Notes: a model not told the origin generated them from the sequence alone. DNA of 64,000 nt from Desmodus rotundus (GCF_022682495.2 NC_071392.1:50679459-50743458), one strand, 5' to 3'. Positions 45,029-57,760 are shown, counted from the first letter of the stretch. Numbers and translations: made by a program.

Positions 45029-46961
45029 TGAAGACTTCCGGCCAAGATGGAGGCATTGGTAGATACACTTTACCTCCTCACACAACCAAAAGGAGGAAAA
45101 CAACAAATTTAAAAACAAAAAGTATCCAGAACTGCCAGAAAATCTAACTGTATGGAAGTCCAACAACCAAGGAGTTAAAGAAGAAACATTCATCCAGACT
45201 GGTAGGAGGGGTGGATATGGGCAGCTAGGGTGAAGAGGACTTGCAGCAAGGTGGCAGCTGGAAGACCAGGGTGGGCAAAGCAGCAGCTGGCAGACTGGGT
45301 GGTCCCAACTGTGAGAAACAGCTGGGGAGTTAGACAGACCTCACAACCCAGGGTTCCAGCATAGGGAAATAAAGCCTCAAAACCAATGACTGAAAAATCC
45401 TGTGTAGGTTGAGGCAGCAGGAGAAACTCTGAGCCTCACAGGAGAGTTCATTGGAGACACACAGGATCCTAGAATGTACACAAAACCACCCACTGAGGAA
45501 TCAGCTCCAGAAGGGCCCAGTTTGCTTGTGGGTAGTGGAGGAAGTGACTGAAAGCCTGCTGAGAGCTGAGCAAGAGGCATTGTTCCCTCTCGGACCTCTC
45601 CCCGACATATGGTGCCACAGTGCAGTGACATGAGTTGCCCCACCCTGGTGAATACCTAAGGCTCCGCCCCTTATACTGTAACAGGAGCTCTAAGACAAAA
45701 AAAAAAAAGTGTCCCAAATGAAAGAACAGATGAAAGCACCACCCCCCACCAAAACACAGCTAAGTGATGAAGAGATAGCCAACCTATCAGATGCACAGTT
45801 CAAAATGCCGGTAACCGCTATGCTCACAAAAATGGTTGAGTATGATTGCAAAATAGAGGAAAAAGTGAAGGCTATGCAAAGTGAAATAAAGAAAAATGTA
45901 CAGGGAACCAACAGTAAAGGGAAAGAAACCAGGACTCATATCAATGGTTTGGAGCAGAAGGAAGAAATAAACATTCAACCAGAACAGAATGAAGAAACAA
46001 GAATTCAAAAAAAATGAGTAGATGCTTAGGAACCTCCATGACAACTTTAATCGTTCCAACATCCGAATCATAGGGGTGCCAGAAGGAGAAGAGAAGAGCA
46101 AGGAATTGGAAACTTACTTGAAAAAATAATGGAGAACTTCCCCAATCTGGCAAAGGAAATAGATTTCCAGGAACTCCAGGAAGCTCAGAGTCCCAAAAAA
46201 GTTGGACTCAAGGAAGCACACACCAAGGCACATCATAATTATATTACCCAAGTTTAAAGGTAAGGAGAGAATCTTAAAGCAGCAAGAGAAAAGGAGACGT
46301 TTACCTACAAAGGAATTTCCATAAGACTATCAGCTGATTTCTCAAAAGAAATCTTGCAGGCAAGAAGGGGATGGAAAGAAGTATTCAAAGTCATGAAAGG
46401 CAAGGACACATGTCCCAAATTATTCTATCCATCAAAGCTATCATTTAGAATGGAAGGGCAGAGAAGGTGCTTCCCAGATAAGGTCAAGTTAAAGGAGTTC
46501 ATCACCACCAAGCCCTTATTATATGAAATGTTAAAGAGACTTATCTAAGACATACAAGAAGATCAAAAATAGGAACAGTAAAATGACAACAAACTCACAA
46601 CTATCAACAACTGAACCTAAAAAAAAAACAAAAACAAAAACGAACTAAGCAAACAACTAAAACAGGGACAAATTCACAGAAATAGAGATCACATGAGGGT
46701 TATCCTCAGGGAGGTAGAGTGGGGAGAATGCAGGAAAAGGTACATGGAATAAGAAGCATAAATGGTAGGTGCAAAATAGCAGGGGGAGGTTAAGAATAAT
46801 TTAGTAAATGGAGAAGCCAAAGAACTGATGTGTATGACTCATGGACATGAACTAAGGTGAGGGAATGATTGTGAGGTGGGGTACAGGGCAGAGGGGAATA
46901 AAGGGGAGAAAAATGGGACAACTGTAAGCATAACCAATAAAATATTTTAAAATTAAAAAAA
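45029..46961 (+). mobile_element. HAL1 copy C (ORF1-only half-L1), full length
   Basis: A 1.93-kb element with an exact 15-bp TSD ATCTGCAAATCAAAA (45014-45028 and 46962-46976). It starts TGAAGACTTCCGGCCAAGATGG, has a 5' UTR of about 680 bases, ORF1 (45709-46548), a 413-base 3' UTR and an AATAAAATATTTTAAAATTAAAAA tail. No ORF2 sequence exists between ORF1 and tail. It is the best-bounded HAL1 in the window. Confidence 0.93.
45709..46548 (+). pseudogene. HAL1 ORF1 (RNA-binding protein), copy C
   Basis: The 280-codon span starts at ATG 45709 (MSQMKEQMKAP). The N-terminal part is open to 46017 (motif DEEIANLSDAQFKMPVTAM, then a charged coiled coil). The RRM region is frameshifted (46020-46330) and the C-terminal domain is open from 46354 to the stop at 46548 (ARRGWKEVFKVMKGKD to MLKRLI). 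One or two shifts and a stop disable it. Role by family: trimeric RNA-binding protein that packages its own RNA. Confidence 0.87.
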
Positions 46962-48800
46962 ATCTGCAAATCAAAACCTAGGAATAAATTTAACCAAGAC
47001 ATAAAAGACCTATATTCAGAAAACTGTGAGAGGCTGAAAGAATGGAAGAAGATAGAGATAAGTTGAAGAATATACTGTGTTTATGGATAGAAAGAGTTAA
47101 CATGATTTAAATCCTTTTACTACCCAAAGCAATCTATTGATTCAATGCAATTTTATCAAGATACCAATATTTCACAGAACTCAAACAAATAGTTCAAAAA
47201 CTTATATGGAACCACAAAAGACCCCAAATAGCCACAGAAATATTGAGAAAGAAGAACAAAGATGAAGGAATCATGTTATCTGATATCAAACTATACTACA
47301 AGGCCATAGTAATCAAAATAACATGGTATTAGCATAAAAATAGACATCTAGATCAATGGAACATAACTGAGAGCCCAGAAATAAACTTACACTTTCATGG
47401 TCAATTAATATTTGACAAAGGGGGCAAAAACATACAATGAGGTAAAAATAAAAACAGTCTATTCAATAAACAATATTGGGAAAATTGGACACAGACATGT
47501 AAAATATTAAACTATACATATTTTTACATCACACACAATAGTAAACTCAAAAGACATGAAAGACTTAAATGATAGACACAAAACCATAAAAATCCTAAAA
47601 GAAAAGATAGGCAGTAAAGCCTTGAGTATTTCTCTTAGCAATATTTTTCTGATATATCTCCTTAGATAACGGAAACAAAAGAAAACAAAACAAATGGGAT
47701 TACATCAAACTAAAAACTTTTTGCATACCAAGGAAACCATCAACAAAATGAAAGATGACCCACTGAATGGGAGAACATATTCACCAATGATGTACCTGTT
47801 AATGGGTTCATATCCAAAAATTGTAAAGGACTTATAAAATTCAACACCAAAAAAAAAATCTCATCCAATTAAAAAATAGGCAAAGGACATGAAGAGATAC
47901 TTCTCCAAAGAGGACATCCAGATGGCCAAGGGACATATGAAAAGATGCTCAATATCACTTATCATCATAGAAATGAAAATTAAAACCACAATGAAATACC
48001 ATCTCAAACCTGTCAGAATGGCTATTATCAATAAATCAACAAACAAGTTCTGGTGAGGATGTGGAAAATAGAGTAAGTAGCCTTGTGCACTGTTGGTAGG
48101 AATGCAAATGGATGCAGTCACTGTGGAAAGACTTATGAAGTTTCCTCAAGAAATTAAACAGGGAACTGCCTTATGACCTAGAGATTCCACTTCTGGGAAT
48201 ATATCTGAAGAAACTCAAAACACTAATTCAAAAGAATATATACACCCTTATCTTTATTGCAGCATTATTTACAATTGCCAAGATTTGGAAGCAACCCAAG
48301 TGTCCATCAGTAGATGAGTGAGTAAAAAAAGCTGTGGTATATTTATACAATGAAATACTACTAGGCCATAAAAAAGAAGAAAATCTTACCTTTGTGACAG
48401 CCTGGATGGACCTGGTGAGTATTATGCTAAGTGAAATAAGCCATTCAGAGAAGGCAAACACCATATGATCTCACTCATATGTGGAATCTAATGAACAAAA
48501 TAAACTAACAAACAAAATAAAAACAGACTTATAGGTAGAGAACAGACTGACCACTGTCAGAGAGGAGAGGGGATAGAGATTTGGGTGAAAAATGTGAAGA
48601 GATTAAGCAAAAACAAAAACAAACTCACAAGCAGACAACTGCATGGTGATTACCAGAGGGAAAGGGGGTGGGGAGAGATAGAAGAGGGTGAAGGGGGATA
48701 AGTGTGATGGAAGGAGCATTGACTTGGTGTGGTGAACACACAATACAATATCCAGATAATATATCATAGAATTGTAAATATATATATATATATTTACAAT

Positions 48801-49009
48801 AGGTGCTCAGTAGGTGCTGTCAAAAGGTGCTCCTTTGAGGCAGCATTAGAGTGATCACACAAATTCAATAAAATATTACAATAATAAATTAGGCTCTTTA
48901 ATGTTTGTTGCAGCTATAGGTTCAGAGGCCAACATTTCCTTTAGTGCTCTTTTTTTTTTAAGTGACTCCTATTTTCTTTGCATTTCCATGGAGAGTCCTT
49001 CTTAAAAAT
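48801..49009. other. Intergenic, no recognised feature
   Basis: Short AT-rich stretch following an (AT)n run near 48779-48792. Nothing further seen. Confidence 0.5.
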
Positions 49010-49720
49010 GGTCTGAGCTTTGCAGTTCTAATTTACTGTTATTGTGCAGGGGCCCTATCAATGAGGTGGTGGGATATTGAGGGAGAGGACTCTTTCTAGT
49101 CTTATGATTACATATTAATTTTTCAGTGAGCCTGTGCCCTGCACTGATTTTCATAAGTACAGTACTTCTAAGCTCTAGCCCCCACCATTCAGTCCTTAGA
49201 TGAGACAGGAAGGCTAGAGGGGGCTGGAAGTGGGTATTTTCCTCCCCCAGATCAGTTAGGCTATGATAAGAAGTTTCCCATGAAGACAGGCCTTTGTTAA
49301 GAAGAGTGGGGAGCTCTGGGTATATTTTAAAGTTATTCTTTTCCCCTCCCCCTGCCAGAAGCAGTAGGAGATGTTCCTCTGATTTTTCACCCTGAGAATC
49401 TGGAGGAAAATCTACAAAAGTGCGAACTTTACCCACACTGAGTCTCCAGCAATTTGTCAATTATTGTTAAGGTGTTCCTACAGGTACTGTCTCCAACTTC
49501 GGCTACAGGCTTCTGCTCCCACAGTTGTGATTATCAGTATCTCCCTCTCTCTCTCTAGTGTTTGTGGCAGTGGATTGCTCTGTGACCTCAATTCTCAGGT
49601 GGATCTAGAAAGAGTTGTTGAGTTTTCAGTTTGTTCAGCATTTTTCTTGTGAGAACAAGAATGATGACTTCCAAGTTCTTAACATGGCAGGCCAGAAACC
49701 GGAAGTCAGAATGATAGGTT
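49010..49720 (-). mobile_element. Old L1 3' UTR fragment
   Basis: Non-coding DNA that in its last 220 bases (about 49470-49690) matches 23700-23945 in the same orientation, including GGTGACTTCCA-type and GCTTCTGCTCCCA motifs. This is typical of old mammalian L1 3' UTRs. The left end is approximate. The 152-codon minus-strand ORF 49002-49460 within it has no family resemblance and is probably chance. Confidence 0.55.
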
Positions 49721-50229
49721 TATATCTAAATCTAGGGAGGTGACAGTAGTCCTGATATAGCCTAACCACAACCAAAAATGGAGTTCAACTGTAGTAACCT
49801 CACTCGGAAGAACATAGCCAAAACATATCCAAAGAATGGCAAAAGGAAAATAAAACCATGCACAAATAAGTATGATTGAAAAATTCAAAAATTGTTCTGG
49901 ATTAGCATAAATGCCACACTAGGTTTACCATGCAGGAAATTCATCTTCTATTTTAATGTCACCACTTTCCAAATCTAGATTTATAAAATACATATACCAC
50001 ACTGACAATTTTTTGTTACTTACATATAAATTGTGAACTTATTTCTAATGAGATGTCAGGAATTCTGCCATAGAAACAGAATATTCAGTAATCTCTAGAC
50101 ACTGTTGGTAGAAATTCAGTAAGCATATTCTTTCTCATACATAATGATGCTGGTGTAATTTGGTAAAGTAAAAGTACTATGACTCACCTGCCAGGGAATT
50201 GGTGTGTCAGAAAATACCAAGAAATACAT
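49721..50229. other. Intergenic, no recognised feature
   Basis: AT-rich, no ORF of note. Possibly more worn L1 sequence. Confidence 0.5.
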
Positions 50230-53000
50230 ATTTTCCTTGAGTAAAGATGATTCAAAGTCAATAAAAATTTTCTCGCAAAGAAAACATCAGACCCAGACAA
50301 CTTCGTAAAGTAGTTTTACCATACATTCAAGGAAAAAATAATTTCAGTTTTTCATAAGACTCTTCCAAGAGAGTAAAGAGAGAGACTATATCCCATCTCA
50401 CTTTATGAGTACAGCATTTTGATGTTCAAATCTGATCAGAATAGTCAAATATACAAAAATTACATCACAACTACCCTCTAGAAAAAAAATGTAGAATATT
50501 AATAATTAAATAATATGTTAGCAATCAGCATGTAGAAATATTTAAGAACTTAGTATATCTTGAGTACAGTAAATTTGTCCCAGAAATGCAATATTAGTTT
50601 AATAATAGAAAACCAATTACTATGATTTATCACATTATTAAAGGGAGAAGACACATGATTATCTTAGTACATGCAGAAAAAAAGCATTTTTTAAAAGTTC
50701 AGTATTCACACACGATTTACAAAATGTTTTAGCAAATTAAGAAGGGTATAAAAATTTATTAATTTTATAAAAAGGAAATAAAAACATACGGAAAGTATAC
50801 AGTAAACATCAAAATTAAAGGTGTAATGTTGAGACATTTTCTTTAAGATCAGGAAAAAGATAAGAATGCCTGTTACCATCACTTCTATTCAATCACTGAC
50901 CATGGGATCTAGGTAGTGCAATGGAATAGAGAAAGGAAAGCAATAGGAAGGAGAGATCTCATTTTTGCATGTAAAAATATCTAAAAAATCTAAAAGAAAT
51001 TGAATGAGGTGCAGCCAATTTTTTGATATGAAAATCAATACATAAAAGTCAGTTGTATTTCTATATCAGGAATAAGATATTTTCAGTAGCAACTAAAAAT
51101 ACAAAAATAGCTAAGCATAGTCCTATCAAAATACATGTAAACCCTTAATAGATCAAATTATGAAATTTTGATAAATTTAGGATTAAGGATTACTTAAACA
51201 AGTGGAAAGAAATAATGTTCTTGTAAAAACTCAGTTTTGCCTATATTAAGCTATAGATTCAGTAAATTTCCAACAAAAATCCCAAGGTGGCTATAGAAGG
51301 CAGTGTGGAACTACAAGGCCTAGTCAACATAAGTCATCAGGAAGTGGCAGAGGACACAGAACTGGATTCTAAAGGTGCTGGGTCAAGTCAGTCAGGTAAT
51401 AAAGTTAGAGAAGAGACAGTTTTTGGAGGTGGCTAGACACATGTTTACCTTGCATGGTTTAATCCTTTAGCAAGGACCCCAGGAGAGGTTGACACATTGC
51501 TACGATAATTATTCAAAGCACTGAAAAACCAATAGCACGTACTACTAAATGAAGCAGAAGTGCCAGAATAATTGCCTCTGTAGAGAGTGGAGGAAATAAT
51601 CAAAAAGTTCACAAAATTGAACATTCAAAAGTGAATGTAGTATATCAGGCCCAAAATCTTATTAGGAGGACCTAGAGGACACTCCATTTATTAGAACAAT
51701 ATACAATGTGCTGGTGAGACAGGCACCAGCATCACTGAGAAACTCTTTTCTCTTAGCTTGGGACTGTCATTTCAGAACTGAGTTCTTAGATAGAAGGAGA
51801 TGATCCCCAAAAAATAGAGGCCAGGAGGTTAGCCTTCACCATCAGAATGGAGGTGAACGCAGCTATCACAAGCAATGGCAAGTTACAGTTGTAACCAGGA
51901 GAAGCTATGGAGATATTTATCAGAATACAATCTTCCAAGGAACCCAAGAGATGGTCACTCTCCTGACCCAGATCCACCAGGCTTAAGCAGAGGCTGGGTG
52001 ACAAGGAGATAGGATCTTACATCACAGCACTCATGGTAATTTTCCTAGCCCTTCCTCAAAGAATGTGAAAGCCTTTTGCCAGTGGGGTAAAGGGAAAACC
52101 CAAACATATTAAAGACTATTCACACAGGGACCAAGTTGACCCAAAGTGGCATATGGTCCTCTTAAGATGACACATGTAAAAGTGAAGTAATAAAAGAAAT
52201 GTTGACCAAAGTGCATTTTACAGAGTATCTACTGAGTCTATGAATTCAGTCATTGGTCATTTTCTCAGCCCTAAATTTCAAATTGAAACAGTATACTTGA
52301 TAGCTGGCATAATCTTCACATTTACCTCTTGATCTGCAGAATAATACCTACCCCAGTGCGGAAGGCCATGTTGAAGTCTCTAAGGGTTCTCTCCTGCCCC
52401 CTGCTCAAATAGTAAATTACAAACAATATTGCATCTTGGAATTAAGGGGTAGATACCAGAGATGAGTGATTCCCTTAGAGTTCTAAAGTGTGCAGAGGTG
52501 ATGGTCTTCACCATGCACCTATTTTATTCACATATGGGTCCCCTAAAAATGATATGGGTATTGGTGGATGACAGTGGTCCACTGAAAAATCAACCAAGGG
52601 GTTGAATCACAGTTACAGTGTTGGATGAGTTAACCAGAGCAGGTTAACACCTAAGGTGCATAGTATCTTTAATTCACATAACACCCACCAAGCCTTTATC
52701 AAGTAAGAAAGGATAAACAGCCAAAAGATGAAATGGTGCAAATAATTGACCTTAGCCAGCTTCTGCCATTGGTCACATCAACGCTAGTACAATGGACTCA
52801 AGAATAAAGTAGTTATGATGGCAGTGATGGGGGTTGTACAGGGGTCTAACAACAATTGTTCTTACTCACCAAGGCTAATTAATGTAGCTACTACTGCTAC
52901 CATATCTACGACTTTCCAGCAACAGAACAATCCTAACTCCCCTCCCCTCAATTTAGCATTTCTCTCAAGAAGAGCAAGCAGCCACTTACATTGGACCCGT

Positions 53001-53458
53001 TGTGGGTTGAATTGTGTCCCCCAGAGGATATGATTAAGTCCTACCTTTTAGTATTTGTGAATGTGACCTTGTATAGAAATAGGATCTTTTAACATGTAAT
53101 TAAGATATAAGCTAAGGCAAGGCAGGGTAGAATGAGCCCTTAATCTAATATGACTGATATCTTTATAAGAAAAGCAGAAGGGATGTAGAGACATACACAC
53201 AGAGAGGAGAATGTCATGTGAAGACATAAACACCTGGGATAGGATGGCCACATGATAACAGAGACAAAGATGGGAGTTATAAACTAAACTAAAGAATACA
53301 AAGGATTCCTGACAACCACAAGGAGCTGGAAGAGAGAACATGGCCTTGCCAACACCTTGATTCTAGACTTGTAGCCTGAGTAATTGTGAGAGAATAATTT
53401 TCTGATGCTTTAAGCCATACAGTTTGTAGTAGTTTCTTAGCCCTAGGAAACTAATATA
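53001..53458 (+). mobile_element. Solo MLT1-type (MaLR) LTR
   Basis: Begins TGTGGGTTGAATTGTGTCCCCC and ends in CCCTAGGAAACTAATATA. It contains TGTGACCTTGTATAGAAATAGG, TTATAAGAAAAG and TTTAAGCCATACAGTTTG, as in MLT1 LTRs. It lies inside ERVL integrase sequence, with GGAC on both sides. It is a solo LTR left by recombination or a fragment. Confidence 0.85.
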
Positions 53459-53464
53459 GGACTG

Positions 53465-54110
53465 CTTTCATGCTTGTCGTGGGTAGCAATTCATCTCATC
53501 CAGAATTCATTCATTTTATGGGTATAGTTTGCCTTCCCTGCCTACAGAACCTTGGCCAACATAACTAAAGGCTTACAGTGTTTCAGCAATACAGACTACT
53601 ACTTAACATTGTCTTGGACCAAGAGCCCCAGTTTACAGCAAAGAAGGGGTAGCAGTAGATACACGTCCATGGGATCCAGAATATACTGGCCTAATAGACC
53701 TATTTCATGGCCTTTTGAAGGTACAGCTGATGCTGCAATTTAAAGATGATACTTAAAAATGATGGGATACCATCCTCCAGGTTACATCTCTGTAACCTCT
53801 AGGTCTAGAGCTCCTAGTTCCCAGAGTGGGAGTGTTTCCATTAAGAAAACAGAGTTTGATCCAAACTTTAAACTATGGCTACTTCCCAGTCCCTGAAGAT
53901 CTCTGTGTGAAGAAAACAGAAGACAAGGAGAAGAGATAATTGACTCGGCTAATCTTCAGGATGAGATAGGGCTGCTATTATACAATGCAGGCAAGGAAGA
54001 AGTCTGGCACATGGTGAAGCACTGTATCATCTCATGCAACTTCCTTGCCAAATTTGCACAGTAAGTGGACAAGCGCAGGAGCTTTGTCCTAAGGAGGCCA
54101 TGATAATCAG
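53465..54110 (+). pseudogene. ERVL pol, integrase core and C-terminal remnants
   Basis: On the plus strand the order of ERVL integrase parts can be followed: the core region (frame 53552-53743 with partial similarity), then the downstream part near 53750-54060, where a GACTCGGCTAATCTTCAGGATGA segment and the following CTGCTATTATACAATGCAGG match ERVL pol ends. Catalytic residues cannot be assigned with confidence because of the shifts. Non-functional. Confidence 0.65.
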
Positions 54111-54289
54111 TCTCAGATCTTTAGGGATAAGGGACTGGGTCATGCTTTTTGTAAGTAACCTAGACTAGGAGAGGTGCTAGGGAAGGGTGAGAGGAACCTA
54201 GAAAAGGTGATGGAGAAGGGAAATTATGAGTTACATCACTGAGTAACTTAAGCACTTACTTGAGTTAATAATATATAGTTAATTCCACT

Positions 54290-54771
54290 AACCATCCTGT
54301 TGTGAATTTCCCCAGAACAAGCAGAATCTTGAAGGAGCTCAACTCCAACGGATGCTATAGTACACCACACAAACCAACCGGGGCACTCATTCCTCAATTA
54401 TTGACTGCCTAAATTATTGACTGCTGACAGTTTGTAGTTGACTCTCTCTCTATAAGAATTGTTTTTTTGTCTGAAGGGAGCTGCCTTACCCATTGTTATT
54501 TCTTTTGCATAAGTAGTCCACATGCAACATTTGGTAGGTGTGAGGGTTAAAAGGCCTGGTCCCTTTAACATCTGTGAGGAGCCTACGCAGCTCCAGAGCT
54601 CCTGATGATACACACTGAAGTTCCAATGAACCTGCACCACAGTTAAACTTCTCCTTCCACCCATCTGGACTTGCCTCACTGCTTCTCAGGTATTGATTGG
54701 AAGGGCACGAACCCCCCTGCACATGAATCTCCATCTCAGAGTCTGTTTCCCAGGGAACTCAAGCAAAGACA
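54290..54771 (+). mobile_element. MLT2-like LTR, 3' LTR of the ERVL element
   Basis: Non-coding sequence between the pol remnants and resumed L1. Its end (ATGAATCTCCATCTCAGAGT, then CAGGGAACTCAAGCAAAGACA) fits the end of MLT2 LTRs. The left end is approximate. Confidence 0.55.
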
Positions 54772-54863
54772 AGGTGGAACTTGAAAAACTGACCCTAAAA
54801 TGTACGTGAAAGTGCAGAATTCCAGTAATCAAGAAACCGCTAAAGAACAACAAAGTTTGGAAA

Positions 54864-54905
54864 TGGGGGGACTACACTATCAGTTGGGGGGACTACACTA
54901 TCAGC
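54864..54905. repeat. 21-bp tandem duplication
   Basis: Two adjacent copies of TGGGGGGACTACACTATCAG plus one base (54864-54884 and 54885-54905), matching at 20 of 21 sites, inside the old L1 ORF2 just after the ERVL element. Confidence 0.9.
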
Positions 54906-55400
54906 TATCAAAACTTTAAAGATATAGGAAATAGGACAGTGTAATTGTGCTACAGAAATAGATAAATAACTAATGCAGAAGAATAGAGAACTGGACATAG
55001 ACCCACATACATGAAAACTTGAATCATGAGATTGGGTCTCAGAGATCATTGCAGGAAAGATGAAGTGATTGTATTATGAGAAATCTACTATCTCGTACTA
55101 CATACAAAAAGAAAATCCAAATGGATTAATGATTTAAGTGGAGGAAACCAACCTGTAAAACTTTCAGATGACAACATAGGACAATATCTTTATGACATCA
55201 GGGTAGGGAAGAATATCCTAAACAAGACAAACAAAAGCATAAACCATAAGGAAATGATTAATACATTTAATATATTAAAATTAAGAACATCTTGTTATTA
55301 AAAGTCACCATAAACAAATGGAAAAAGTAATTCTCAAACTAGAAGAATATATTTGAATTCATACAACTACAATGGATTAATAGCCAAAATATATAAATAA

Positions 55401-57760
55401 ACCCTGAAGACCAAGAAGAAAAAAATAAAACCTCCATTTTTGAAAAAGAAAAAGCTGTTATCTTTTACAACATAAATATAAATCTTTAAAAAATTATAAT
55501 AAAATTAGAAATGTCTAAAACTTTATGTCATCCATAGATAACACAAATTTAGTCAGAAAAAGTGTTTGCTGGTTTTCAGACTCTGAATGTAGACTGCCAC
55601 TTATTTTGTTCATCTGTGTGGATTTCATTATACCTCCCCAATGATTTCAATCCTTACTAAAGTCTCATCAAAATATATTCCTAACATATTTTTTAACTAT
55701 TAAGCAAAATATGCTTTCATGTCAACTAGATTTTCAAGGACTATTCTTAAAAATTAAAATTAATTAAAATTATTAGTCTTTACTTATATTGATTAAAATT
55801 AAAATTATTTTATTGTGCTTAAGAAGCATACACATATGTGTGTGTGGTAGTTGTGAAAGTGCATTTTATATGTTTACACACTATAAATATTAAAATTTAT
55901 TTTTAAATATAAGGTCAGCCCACAGGGAATTCCTGACACAGTAGATTCTAAGTATGGTATAACCCAGGAAATATCGACCAGAATCGGAGTATTCGACCAT
56001 AAGCCAGTCACCTCCCATTACGTTACACATCCAATATCCAATACATTACACCTGTCCTGCCTGTCCTCTCACATTCGATCCTTGCCAGTTATCACTAGTG
56101 GTTAGCATCTTTTCTAGCAGGGCACCAACTCTCTATTCCAATTCTTTTCACAGAGCACTCTGGGCAGCCACTATCAATCCTTCAGAGTTGGCAAATAAAT
56201 GAAACTTACTTCTAATCTCTACTCTAGACCAAGCAGCATGATAAAATACACAGTTTTCATTGTGTGTTTCAGGAACATTCTGTTCTTACAAATAACAGAC
56301 ACAAAGCTTTTTCTCTCATCCACAAACCCTTTTATTTGCAATTCTCATTACCACACTTAAGGACTTTAAAGGAACACTAGCACACACTACCATCTTCTAA
56401 TGCTAGAAGACTTTATTTCTGTAAAAGCCAATCTTATTTTTAGTCCTAGTCATGTTAGTCACTGTAACCAAAATTATGTAAACTTTCTAAATAGACTAAA
56501 TATTCTAAAAATACCATAAAACACCAGCCTCCACACCAACCAAGTCACAATATGGGTGTCTGACCTAAACCCACAAAATGAGAATGATAGGAAGGTCACT
56601 TATCAAACTACATTGACCACCACATGATGCCCTCACTGTGTCAAAACAAAGGCAACTGAATGGCTATTACTCAAAGTGACTCCGTTATCTTTGGAAAGCA
56701 TTCCATCCCTGCATGCATGTAAATGCTTTTATAATTTAAGTTCATGAATTATATCACTGTGCCTTTTGAACATTTTCCCATACTTTGAAAAGTAGTCTAA
56801 CTATTTCCAACTTTGTAAATATGTTTTCAGAATATCCTTTGAAGAAACATGAGTGTGTCCTGTGGGGAAAAATTGTTTCAATGTATTTGTTACCACTTAC
56901 AGTGCAACCTTGGGAATCTTGAAGCCTAAATGAACTACTTTAACCATTAGGAGGAATTGTGAAGGTAAGTAAATAAAAAATTATGATATCAACATGGTTT
57001 GTCTATCTTTGCTCATCATCCCAAATGTAGTGCCCATAAAGCCCCTTTCTGTAAGCACTTAATACTGTGGCCATGAGCTCATGAACATATGCACTCAGTT
57101 GCCAGATTCTGTCTGCTTTCTCTTTCTTTCTCATCTCCTCTGGTAGCCTTGGCTAATGGAAGTCCCATTACTGAAGCACATTCAGTAAAATAGAGAAATG
57201 CTTTTTCTCTTTTGTTGTTACCTGCTATTGGAAAAGCAGCAAAATGAAGCTGTTGCTTATACCTGCTATACTATCTATATTTACTTTATACCCACTATAC
57301 CTTCCATACTATTTATATCTACTTTAAAATATTTCATTTTGGACAATATATGTGTTTGTGCAAGTTTCCTTCAATCTATAGTCTAAAGAAGTGTGTTAAC
57401 ATTTGTGGTTTCCTAATCATGAATTCACACTTCATGGTGGGTTAGTTAGCCCTTGAGAGATTCTATCAGGTGTCCACTCCCCAGAAATGAATACAAAAAA
57501 TATGTTAAATTGCAAGGTGTAAATCTCCACCACAGCATTTGTTGAATAGACATTAGTTTTCACTGGTGAAAAGAGTGGTGATCAAGACAAGTGATTAGCA
57601 AGGAAGATTAGGGTGGGCTCCTTCTCCATTTCACAAGCAGGGTATAAGAATCTGATGAACCCAGTACCCTAACAGTTTTTCAACAAATAAAGCCTTAGAA
57701 CTAGAACTACATATTCCACCACACTCCAGCCCTCCACTGAAACCACTTAATGGACGATTT
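55401..57760. other. Intergenic single-copy DNA
   Basis: 2.4 kb of AT-rich sequence. Nothing coding is recognised; the only listed frame (57198-57386) is short and hydrophobic and probably chance. Small AT-rich repeats occur near 55755-55810 (AAAATTAAAATTAATTAAAATTA pattern). No clear element boundaries were seen. Confidence 0.55.

Larger units (their letters stand above)
39846..48800 (+). mobile_element. L1-D, old plus-strand LINE-1 with nested insertions
   Basis: The 5' end lies near 39846 (AAGATGGTGAACTAGGTGGA). 5' UTR to about 41250, ORF1 coiled coil and RRM near 41290-41500, C-terminal domain to 41791. ORF1 resumes at 43157, and ORF2 starts near 43310: endonuclease (43689-43901, motif VGNFNTPL), linker, reverse transcriptase. 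A gap in RT follows at the HAL1 site (45014-46976). Then come the ORF2 C-terminal half (46977-48480) and a 3' UTR ending with GTGGTGAACACACAATACAA near 48740-48800. All frames are broken. Insertions: two SINEs, an L1 3' end and HAL1 copy C. Confidence 0.87.
51291..54771 (+). mobile_element. ERVL-type endogenous retrovirus, heavily deleted
   Basis: Class III (ERVL) internal sequence on the plus strand. An early pol part lies near 52290-52600 and an RNase H/integrase junction near 52800-52960. After a solo LTR, the integrase core and tail follow at 53465-54110 and an MLT2-like 3' LTR ends at 54771. The flanks AGGTGG (51285-51290 and 54772-54777) fit a short class III TSD. No 5' LTR is recognised, and most of gag and pol is gone. 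All frames are broken; no product is possible. Confidence 0.7.
50230..55400 (+). mobile_element. Very old plus-strand L1, split by an ERVL element
   Basis: Reverse transcriptase-coding sequence on the plus strand (50250-51290) is so worn that no frame exceeds 60 codons. L1 order is still clear: the target of a conserved GCTATAGATTCAGTAAATTTCC segment near 51250, continued at 54778 by ACTGACCCTAAAATGTACGTG and the following ORF2 part to about 55400. The gap between 51290 and 54772 is the ERVL element. Confidence 0.7.

Noticed and set aside
49002..49460. 152-codon minus-strand ORF
   Set aside because: No motif, and the region behaves as old L1 3' UTR. Its relative GC richness explains the openness.
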